Below, piece by piece: positions 1 to 9,300 of a DNA stretch of 64,000 nt. Both the position numbers and the translations under genes were made by a program. Within the stretch, counting starts at the first letter, position 1. Each line of letters opens with the position of its first letter. The DNA is taken from positions 1 through 64,000 of the forward strand of contig JAEURZ010000011.1 of assembly GCA_016788905.1 (NCBI GenBank), read 5' to 3'. The stretch comes from Elusimicrobiota bacterium (GTDB lineage: Bacteria > Elusimicrobiota > Elusimicrobia > FEN-1173). A model generated the notes under the pieces. It did no database searches. It was not told where the DNA came from and saw only the letters and a program-made list of their open reading frames with translations.

Positions 1-42
1 ATGAAATGCTTGGGATACAAAACTCCAAACGAGGTCTTCAAT

Positions 43-1899
43 TCATGGCTTGGTGCAATAGCCGCTTGAATTCACCGACTTCTGAGCTTGATCGGAGCCC
101 AGTCCCGATGCTCCTGCTAGTCGAGGCGAGTTCAAGAAAATTTCTTCTCCAGCGAAAAGTTTTTCCAACGGCAGGGGGTCTCGGGCGAACACGTCCAGAT
201 AATTGTTTTCTTTGGGCACTTCGGTGATTTTGGGTGTGACCACCAGGTAAGACAAATCTTTTTTGCGCATGAGGCTGGCCAACCCGTCCGAATGAAATCC
301 CCCGGCCACCAAGACCGCCGCGCGCGCCTTTTGCGCGAAAAGTTGGGATTTCAAATTTTCAATAAACGCCTCATTGCGGTCCACGGCATTGCGGCAAAAA
401 GCTTCCGCTGGAGTAAGCAGGTCGACAAGCGACACAGGGGGACCCGCGTCTGGCGCCCCGCTGAGGGCCGCGACATCATCGACGATTTTTAGAATATGGC
501 TCCGCTCTTTTTCATACACGGCCCAATCTTCCGGCGTCATGGACTGCGTTGACAGCTTTTCCAAGAGGGCGATCCGCCGGGCAACAGCCACCAATTCTTT
601 TTGCGCGGGGGTGACGGCCAGACGGTCTTCGGTTTCCCTTTCGGCACGGGTCAGCTCGTCCAATAGTTTGTTGCGGTCAATCTTTTCCGCCAGGACGACA
701 TACTCAACGTAGGCGGCCAAGGTTCCGCCCAAGGCAATGGCATGATCGCGGCAAAGGGCTTTTAAAAACCGATGATAATCCCCGTATCCCACCTGTCCAG
801 CCCGGTATTGGAAACTCCGTTGAACCAAAAGGTCCAATTTCTGCTTAGGCAGTTTCCGCGCCAAAACCTCCACCATTTGAAGGCGCTCTTGCTCCACCCG
901 CTTAAAGTCCAACGCATCTTCGGCAACGAGGGCTTTAACAAGCAACCGAAGGTTGGGAAAAGCCCCATTGTTTACCTTTGCGCCGCCCGTAAGGTACCGG
1001 ACATAGGGTCCCAATCCTTCCCGTTGATCCTGATAGGCCAGAAAACGACGGTCAAACTCTTTTAGTTCATTGGAATAGTTCGTTTCTTTTAGCGCGGAAA
1101 CAGACGCCTTGATGTTGGCCAAAACTTTTGTCAATTCCGGTTTCAACTTGTTCGCGTCTTTAAGGGCTTGCACATTGGCCAAATAAAGGTCTTCGTTTTC
1201 AATCCCCCACAAAGTCAGAGGATTGGGAGCGGTGATCCCCGCATACTCCACCCCGCCAATCTTGCCTACTTTCAAAAAATACTCGGCCACTTCGCGCGTA
1301 ACGGCTTCGTTGGGCCAATTTCGGTATGGATCCAGGTTGAAAGGGCCTTGGGCGGCTTCAAGCCCCACCAGGTTTACCCCACGGCTTTCGCTTAAACCTT
1401 GAATGATGGCGGCAATATTCTTTTGGGCCTCTTCGATCCCGTGGGCGTCTTGGACGTGAACAATGAGGGGTGCGTTGGGCTTATTGGCGATGTGAACGTC
1501 GCGGATAGATCCGTATGGAAGGATAAGATTCGCAATCCACCCAGGTGTGTCGCTTGAGGGAAGGGGCAAGTCCAAGGCGTTCCCTGCCGAAAAAGAGCCC
1601 GGCAGCACCAACCCAACCCCGACCGAAGAAACGCTTTGCGGAGCGCCCCAGGTCACCTGCCCGACCTTCGGAAGTTGGGCCAGTATTTGGTATCGATCCG
1701 CCGTTACCCCAATATCAAAAGCCCCCCCCGAAGACGCTCCCGCCGATCTCATTGTCCGGCGAGAGGCATCGCGACGCTCGGCCCAAAAGTTGACTTCGGG
1801 CGCGGACGCAAACAAAACGTTCGTCCCAAAAAAGAGAACCGCCAAAGCCCCCGCTAAAAATTGATTTAGCCGTGAACTTAACATGCAAAAAGTATACAT
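43..1899 (-). CDS. Exported protein of unknown function, possibly ChaN/TraB/Tiki-like fold
   Basis: This 618-residue protein has an N-terminal hydrophobic segment (about residues 10-32) typical of a signal peptide, so it is probably exported. I do not recognise the family with certainty. Residues 148-160 (HVQDAH..., then a Gln), an LEAAQG at 180-185 and a GGFHSDG near 533-539 are spaced like the His/Glu motifs of the ChaN/TraB/EreA/Tiki superfamily, but that is inference from pattern only. The C-terminal segment with GGFH and 'TPLEKLF/LPLEKLF'-type residues is clearly homologous to the first 100 residues of the giant ORF at 3390-11342. The ATG at 1899 has an AAGGTG a few bases upstream; an ATG at 1884 is an alternative start. 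It is transcribed away from the barrel gene at 2101. Confidence 0.75.
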   Translation of the reverse strand: MYTFCMLSSRLNQFLAGALAVLFFGTNVLFASAPEVNFWAERRDASRRTMRSAGASSGGAFDIGVTADRYQILAQLPKVGQVTWGAPQSVSSVGVGLVLPGSFSAGNALDLPLPSSDTPGWIANLILPYGSIRDVHIANKPNAPLIVHVQDAHGIEEAQKNIAAIIQGLSESRGVNLVGLEAAQGPFNLDPYRNWPNEAVTREVAEYFLKVGKIGGVEYAGITAPNPLTLWGIENEDLYLANVQALKDANKLKPELTKVLANIKASVSALKETNYSNELKEFDRRFLAYQDQREGLGPYVRYLTGGAKVNNGAFPNLRLLVKALVAEDALDFKRVEQERLQMVEVLARKLPKQKLDLLVQRSFQYRAGQVGYGDYHRFLKALCRDHAIALGGTLAAYVEYVVLAEKIDRNKLLDELTRAERETEDRLAVTPAQKELVAVARRIALLEKLSTQSMTPEDWAVYEKERSHILKIVDDVAALSGAPDAGPPVSLVDLLTPAEAFCRNAVDRNEAFIENLKSQLFAQKARAAVLVAGGFHSDGLASLMRKKDLSYLVVTPKITEVPKENNYLDVFARDPLPLEKLFAGEEIFLNSPRLAGASGLGSDQAQKSVNSSGYCTKP

Positions 1900-2100
1900 T
1901 CACCTTCTTAAGGTTGCCTTAAAAACTTGTAAACAAACTGTAAATTATTGAGTCTTTGTGGGGTCAAGTCTTGACTTTTCAATCATAAGATTATTCACGC
2001 CCAACAACTTACGTTAATGTGTATCGTCGTTAATATTAAAATGGCAACATCTTAAAAAAGAATTTACTCAGGGCCAACAAAAGACAAGGACAGGTTGAAA
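1900..2100. other. Divergent intergenic region with short dyads
   Basis: This AT-rich spacer separates two divergent genes for exported proteins and must hold both promoters. A perfect 13-nt palindrome GTCAAGTCTTGAC lies at 1963-1975, TTAAGG-TTG-CCTTAA at 1908-1922, and TTAATATTAA near 2030. I could not pick a convincing -35/-10 pair on either strand. The dyads are candidate regulator sites only. Confidence 0.4.
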
Positions 2101-3357
2101 ATGAAGATTCTCCCTTGGGTTCAATGTATTCCACGCGGACTGCTCATTATTTCGTTGGCTTTAATGGGGGCGATTCCGTCTTCTGGGGAAGGTCCCCGTT
2201 ATCGAAATCCCAATAATTTCGATGGGGAATATGCCCTAGACCTTTTATCCAACGAACTTCCACCGGATTGGCGCACCACGTTTCGCGGGTCTGAAAATGG
2301 GATCCAAATGGGCGGTGGTTCTTTAAATATTCGGCATATCACCTTGACCGAAGACATCAAGGTACGCGTCCCTTTAATAACCGACAGATTCATTTTTCGG
2401 TTTCGCCGCGAACGAATCGCTGGGTTGGAGCGGGACGACGAATGGAACCTATTGGATTTTGAAACACGCGTCACAGGTCCTTGGCACGTGTCTTTGGTCG
2501 GAAACCCTTCGTTTCATAAATCAGATGCCACCATCGGGTTCGCCACCGCGTGGCGGGTGAGGCCTGATCAATACGCCCGGTTCTCTTATCTCTGGCCGCG
2601 CTTTGATACCAATTACGCTTTCGAGAACCAATCGGTGAACGAGGGGTATACAGAAGCCTTCCGCAAATTCCCGGGGGAAGCCCGGCTCGAGACCGTCTGG
2701 CAAAACGATCGCACGTCTCTTTTTTTGGACGCGCGACACGGACGCCCGTGGGAACTTGACCATCGAACATTGGATCCCACCCCTTCCGGATACATCGAGC
2801 AGGGTGAAATGTCCGAACTCATCGCGGAACTCCGCCACCGGGTTGGGGATTGGACGATGAATGTCCAAGCCAAAGGCTGGCGCTCGGAGGGGCGCCTGAC
2901 CCACGACCCTTCCCGTCCGGATGAAGACAACCACGTGCTTCAAGATTACCAAAGGTTCTTTTTTACCTTGGATCGGAAACTCAGTGAGCGTCGAACACTT
3001 CGTGCGGGCGCCGGACCCAGCCTGATGCGCGGGAGGAAGGAACTTCCATACCAATCCACTAAAAACAACAGGTACCATTACGAAGACACCATTGGTCTCC
3101 TGAGTTACCTTCCCCGATGGTCCCCCCAATGGAGCGGCGAAACAGCCTATATGATCAATTTTCAGGAAAAGGTTCTCACCCAGGGAGCCGATAGCTCTCG
3201 ATCTTCCCAAATCCACAACCGAATAAAATTCGCCCTGCGCTGGGAAGGCACGCGGGCCTCATTCGTCATCGCCGGAAACGTAGAAATGGACCAATCCGAA
3301 GCCGAAACCCCCGTTTCTTTTGACGGAGGGACCCTTCAATTCCAAACACTGTTTTAA
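2101..3357 (+). CDS. Predicted outer-membrane beta-barrel protein
   Basis: The predicted protein is 418 residues long and starts with a signal peptide (lysine near the start, hydrophobic run about 10-28, Ser/Gly region before a mature polar chain). The mature part alternates polar and aromatic/hydrophobic residues in short strands and ends in phenylalanine (FQTLF). A terminal Phe is the C-terminal signature recognised by the BAM machinery, so an outer-membrane barrel is the best call. No family was recognised and the substrate is unknown. I chose the ATG at 2101, about 10 bases after AAGGA; a TTG two codons upstream is the alternative. It converges on the giant minus-strand gene across a shared hairpin. 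Confidence 0.7.
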   Translation: MKILPWVQCIPRGLLIISLALMGAIPSSGEGPRYRNPNNFDGEYALDLLSNELPPDWRTTFRGSENGIQMGGGSLNIRHITLTEDIKVRVPLITDRFIFRFRRERIAGLERDDEWNLLDFETRVTGPWHVSLVGNPSFHKSDATIGFATAWRVRPDQYARFSYLWPRFDTNYAFENQSVNEGYTEAFRKFPGEARLETVWQNDRTSLFLDARHGRPWELDHRTLDPTPSGYIEQGEMSELIAELRHRVGDWTMNVQAKGWRSEGRLTHDPSRPDEDNHVLQDYQRFFFTLDRKLSERRTLRAGAGPSLMRGRKELPYQSTKNNRYHYEDTIGLLSYLPRWSPQWSGETAYMINFQEKVLTQGADSSRSSQIHNRIKFALRWEGTRASFVIAGNVEMDQSEAETPVSFDGGTLQFQTLF

Positions 3358-3386
3358 GGAATTGGGACCAAACTATTCCAAAACAG
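3349..3386. terminator. Hairpin between convergent genes, possible bidirectional terminator
   Basis: CTGTTTT-AA-GGAAT at 3349-3362 can pair with ATTCC-AAAACAG at 3375-3386, giving about 12 base pairs with a 2-nt bulge and a 12-nt loop. The A/T-rich arm ends give short T runs on both strands. It sits exactly between the stop codons of two convergent genes, the expected place for a shared terminator. Confidence 0.4.
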
Positions 3387-3389
3387 CCC

Positions 3390-6300
3390 CTAGGCCGCCT
3401 GTGCAAGGGCTTGGAAAACCGCAAGGATATCGTTCCACCCCGTGATCCCAACAGGAAAAGCTTTCATATGTTCCAGAAGAATCACCAAAGCATTTTGGGC
3501 CGCCTGCCGGAAAGGATCCCCCTCCCCAAGATTAGATTCATCCAAGCGGAGCGCCGCGGCATGGTAAAGTCGGAACGGAACCCCACGCGCCACAAGACCT
3601 AACCCATCCAGCGCTTCACGAACGAGGGCAAGATCCACTTCTTGAATGGGGGCCTGCTGACCGAGAGTGCGAAAGGCCTTCGGAACCACAATTACTTGAC
3701 CCGCTGGAAGGCTCTCCTGGGAAACATCAGTCACCAAAACAAGGGTCGCGTCTTTCTCCATCCATTTTTTAAGGTTATGAAGACCTTCAGGCGAGAGGTC
3801 CCCCTGGGGGAGGATGACCAAATTCTGACTTTCACCCGAGGAGGCCTCTGGGACAGTGGATGGGACGGACACCCCATGACGCCCTTCCGCATAAACTTCC
3901 GCTCTTTTAATCACCAACTCCCGAAGTTCACCGACACCCAAGGTGATCGGACGGCCTTCAAGATTTTTTAATACGTCCCGGGCAATTTCACGCTGGGGCT
4001 CGGTCAACCCAGACAGGTGGGCGGCCAACCAGTTTTGGTTTTCCCTCCGATGAAGTTTTAAATCGAGAGAGGCGCCGGCCCATGTGGCGAACCCAATCAT
4101 GGCCGGAACAAATTCCGTTGGAACCGCCTGGGCCACCCCAAACAGAAATCCGCCCCATGCCCCCATCTTCAAAAACCAGACAAACGCTTTTCCCACCGAC
4201 TCGGCCCCGGTGGCCGCCACAGAAACCAGCGAAGCACCCTTGAACCCATAGGTTCCCGCGCGGTGGAAATATCCCAGCAAACCGGCAAGAAGCGAGACAC
4301 TGGCCACCCACCAAAGGCTCGTTCCGTAGAGAAGGTTCGCACCGACCGCCAAACCGATCGACACCACAAAGGGGACGGTTTCCCAGGGAGCTTTCCGTAA
4401 CATATTGTCCAAGGGCCCCTGGCTCCAAGGCATACGGCTCCAGAACCAGGCCAAAGTGGAGGGTGTTTCAAAGGATAACACAGAAATATCTTGTTCCATC
4501 AATTGGTCAGCCCTCACGTGAACCGCCCTGGCAATTCGCTGAAGTTCAACTTCGGTCAATGGGTTCGAAACCGTTTCATTAAATCCCTTTATCAAAGAAC
4601 GAATAAACCTAATGTCACGGATCCCATAAAGGGCCACTAAAATATCGTTCACCCGGGGACCAATCGTGCAGTGTTCAAAATCCAAGACCCCCGTGACCTT
4701 TCCATCAGAAGCGAAGAAGACGTTCCCCCGGTGCAAATCGTTGTGAAGGGGGACCAAAGGCCCCAGCCGAGGGTCCTCCGGCTCAACCCTTTTTAAGTTA
4801 CTCGGAAGAGCAAAAGAAGCAGAAACGTTCTGGATTCGTCCAATCATCTGGCCCAGAGAATAATAATGGTCGACCGTGGCCTCATTTTCTTTGACATGGG
4901 TTCCGTTTTCCAACAGAGACTCCAGAATAAAGTGTTGACCACTCAAGAGAAGAAGCGTAGGGTCATTGTCCCTCCTTTTAGCGAGACGTTCTTGGATTTT
5001 TGGCACGGGAATCCCGTTTTCAAATAGGTGCTGTTGCCATGCCACCCCAAACCGAGCCTGACGAACCTCTTCCCCTGCTCGGTGAAGTATAAATTTCCCC
5101 TTATCGGTTGTGACCATGAGGGGCGGGCCGATCGACCGGGAATAGGAAATATCCAGAAGTGGGTCCACCGCCAGAACATCTAACATCCCATATTCCGTTT
5201 CCAAAAGGGCCAATAAGAACCCCATGCGCGTATTTAACGCGTAATCATTCAGGTTTTTCCTAATCGTATGGGGAGATACCCAACGAAAACGTCCATTCTT
5301 AGGGAGTGAAGAAAGACGATCACCCTTAACACCAACATAGGCCACTGTCACAGAATGTTTTTCAGGAGAAGCGCCCGGAATTTCGCGGCGATAGGCAAAA
5401 ACAGGCCTATAATTATCTGGATCTTTGGATCCCACACTTGCGATCTCCTCTGAATCGACTACAAGGCCATAGTCTTCCGATAAACTTTCGGAAATAGTGG
5501 TGGAATTAGCGCCCCCCCTTTCCACTTCCACACGAGGGAATTCCAATTGCCCCTCATGGTTTTGAGAAACCAGCCATTTGCCCCCCGGCTTTTCAACAAT
5601 GACAAGAGCGGAAAATATTTCCTTCCCCTTATCTTTGGATTGAAGAGGAACCAATTGACGGCGTTCTCCCTTGGTCGATATGTCGGGGGCGGCGATATTA
5701 CGATGGAATTCGGTCTCGGATCGAAAGAAAAACAAATCATAAAAGTCGATGACCAAATGGACAAGAATGGCGGGGATAACGGAACCGGGAAGGAGGTACA
5801 AGGAAAAGACACCAAACGTCTTCCACAAATAGGAACGTGAAGGTGGATCCCTCCCCGCATTATTGTTCACCTTTCTTGCCGAAACAAAATGGAGCCCCGC
5901 CATAAGATAAAAAACAATGAGGAGCAAAGAAACCGAGACAGGCTCCATCCCCAGAAAAGCGAAAACATCGGTTCCCATGGGACCAGGAGCTTCGCCCAAA
6001 GCTCGTAAACCAACGAGGAACGGTATTTCCAGCAACAAACCCCAAAACCCCAGGGAGCGGGATCTCTGTTCATTAAGTCCTAATCGCTTGGCGATCCAAT
6101 AGCCGAGGGAAGCGGGTTGGGCGTCATGGGTCGAATCCAATCCACCCCGAGAGTCTGACGCCTTCCAAGAAAACCGACGGAATACCGAATCTTGAAAGTT
6201 TTCTGGAAAAACAAATCCAGACAAAAAATCTCCGATTTTATGTGAACTAATGGAACCGTGGGTTTCATCGTTAGTAAAATTCGATTTAGGACCTAACGCC

Positions 6301-9300
6301 AAAACGGCCATGATCATGTCGGGACGGCCAGTGGTGTGGGGCAAAAATCGCACATAGACCCGACTATCCCCAAGACGACCGCGGTAAACCCGTGGATATT
6401 GGGGTTTTAATTCAACCCACGATCCAGGCATAAGGCCGGAAGAGAGGCCCGCCCTCAACCGTCGAATACTTTCCATCACGCGAGAACCATGTTCGTTCCA
6501 TTGGGTTTCAGATACTTCTGGAGATAAATACAATTCATACCCTAAAGACTTTTCTGGGCTCTTTCCCGGGAGCACCCACAAAGCCAGGGCATCGGAAAGT
6601 GTATCCGGAAAACTTTTCCCAAGCTTCTCCTTCAAGTTTTCCATGATCGCTCGGTCTGTGTCCAACCAATCCGTCTCACTCCGCCTACGCAACATGTCAA
6701 CTTCCTGTTCTTCTAATCCAAACAACGTCGCATTTTCCAAAATATCAGTAATTGTAAAGGGCCCCTGGGTGGCCAGGAGGGAACGGGCACTGGATAAATA
6801 TTCATCCAATTCAATGACCACACCAGCGGGGAGGGCGTTTAAGAGGTCGCGGTCTGCCTCCAAGTTCAGTAATTCCTGAATAGCGCCTCGGACGTCCTCC
6901 GGGTTAATATGAGATTGGGTTTCCTCCAGGCGGTTATGGAAAATGGCCATGACCGTATCCCCATAAATCGATTCAACCAACCCCATGATGTCGCCCACTT
7001 CCTTGTTATCCGCATGCTTAGAACTTTCTTCCCTTAACCGCACCATTTCTCCAGTAAACGCTTTCAGCCGGTCGGGCGAATAGTCCATCACCAAATGATC
7101 CAACCCATCCGCAAGGGAATACAAACGCTTAACAAATTCCGCGGCCCGTATCTCCTCTTCATGACCCAGCGTACTTAAAACAATTTTGGCCCTTTCCAAC
7201 AACAAGCGCGTTTTAGGGTTCACGGATTGACGGAAACGAGCCAAAGGTTTTTTAACACCCGTAACCCCGTTTTTGAGATGCAAACGCCCTTTTCCCAGTG
7301 GAATGTTGGTATACAATTCATCAATCTCATCGAGCGTGGGAACCCGTGCATTTAAATGATTAAAACGTTCCTCCGGGGAAAGCATCAATCGATCCCGAAT
7401 CGAAACGAGTGTGGAAAGGAATCGATCAAGATCAGTCCCCCTTTCCTGAAGGAGATTTTGGAGCAACAGCGATTCTCGCCGCGCGTCATGCTCCGTTTCC
7501 TGGGAGGGTCCCTTGGGTATGCCCAATTCGTCAGCCATGGCATTGATCAAAAACTTACTGGCCATCACTCGCCTGGGATGCCCCGAAAGACCCGTTTGAG
7601 CCGTTCGCATCATTTCAACAATGTTCCATACAGCGACACCAAAGATAAATTTTTTCCTGTTGCTGTTCAGCAAAGCACCATCGCCTTCTTTTGATTCAAT
7701 CTTCGTTTCGTGAGAAACCATAAATCGCATCAATTCAATATGGCTATCCAAAATAGACAGGATCTCATGGGCCACCCCATCCAACAGGAATGACAAATCT
7801 TCATCTTCAAGATCAATATCAAATTCTCCCAATAAAGGTCTTAACTCCTCTCGCCATTTCCAAGAAGGGGATACGACCGCTTTGACAATATCTTCTTCCG
7901 TCAGTTTTTCAAGGGGTATTTTCATTTTCCGAGATGCATAAAGGGACAACTTGCTATAAGCCAATCGGTCCCGAATTAATTTTTCTAAAATCGCCTCAAC
8001 AAATCCGATCGGGGTGCTGTGTGATTCTTTAAAAAGAGCCACCCATTTTTGTTCCAACACAGATTTATGCGTAAACTTTGCAATATCCCTCCAAACGGAC
8101 AGGGCATAGGCCTTTGTCCCCACGGGATCCACAAAGACAAACCCGGGCAATTCGATGGAAGAAACACCGGTTGTCATTAGTTTTTCGGAGACCCCGGAAG
8201 AGGCCCACCCCACCCACAGGGTTCCTCCCATATAGGAAAGTCGTTGCCATCCCTCCCGATCGATCATCGGCACTTGACCCGTTTTTCCAACGACACCCAT
8301 GGCCCAACCCATGGGGATATAGATGAACAGAAAAACATTCCTCAGGAAACCGGACAAGGCATAAATATCATCCAACTGGTCATTGTGGATGTCCTTGTAG
8401 AGCTCCGCGAAATGAGGACTTGTTTTTCGGGCCAGCACCAACAACTCCCCCCGGATTGATCTTGACCTCTCCGCCAGTTCAGCACTAAATGGTTTCCCAT
8501 CCATTCCCGACTTGAGGGTTTTTTGAGCGTTTTGAATATATTTTGTCACTAACTTATGAAGCACGACCATATCCCCTATTTTTACTGCAAAGGACTTGGT
8601 CGCCTCCTTATCAAACGGCCCTTTACCTTTTTCCGCCAGGGTGGCCGTGGCCCACCCATGGGAAAGTGCTGTGACATTATAAATTGAATGGATTCCCACA
8701 TTGAGACCGTAACCAAACAAGAGTCCCCCCGCGTAGGCAAGGGCTTTCAAACCCCATCCGAACCCAATGGGGTCCAACCAAAAAAGAACCAAACTGGGGC
8801 CCAGGAAAGACAACGCCAATACGAATCCAACAAATAAAATCTGCCGTTTTTCGCTGGTCGTTCGTCCTCGATGGGATTCACTAAAGACATAACCACTCAT
8901 CAACGCCCATATTATTGTGCCGGGTATTATCCATCCCCCCCCACCTATCAGACCTGTAATGAGGACGAGGGTCCCCATAAGCGTGATGGCATTTTGATGG
9001 CGAACCTCGGCAACAACAGGTTCACCACTCTTCTCATCTTCCCCGACCAAGCGCCGGACAAACCAATCAGACAAGACCTGTACCACGCGTTGAGGTAATC
9101 CTGGTATCTGATAGATAACTTCCCATAAGGGCGCCTGACGAACGGTATAGGCCCCATAGGAAAGATTATCCCATCCCCACTTTATTAAAGCTCGCTCATT
9201 CCCAATGGAAGCAAATCTTTTACCCTTTATCTGTTTAGCCAACCCACCTTCACCCACATCCAGTTGATACAATTCAAGGGCAGATTGCACTCCCTCCCAC

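Noticed and set aside
1906-1923. TCTTAAG-GTTG-CCTTAAA resembling the box at 54879
   Set aside because: The second repeat is imperfect, it overlaps the ribosome-binding region of the gene at 1899, and no -10 lies at the right distance on either strand.
2521-3216. A 231-codon antisense frame inside the barrel gene
   Set aside because: It resembles no family and shadows a gene with a signal peptide and barrel-type ending on the other strand.
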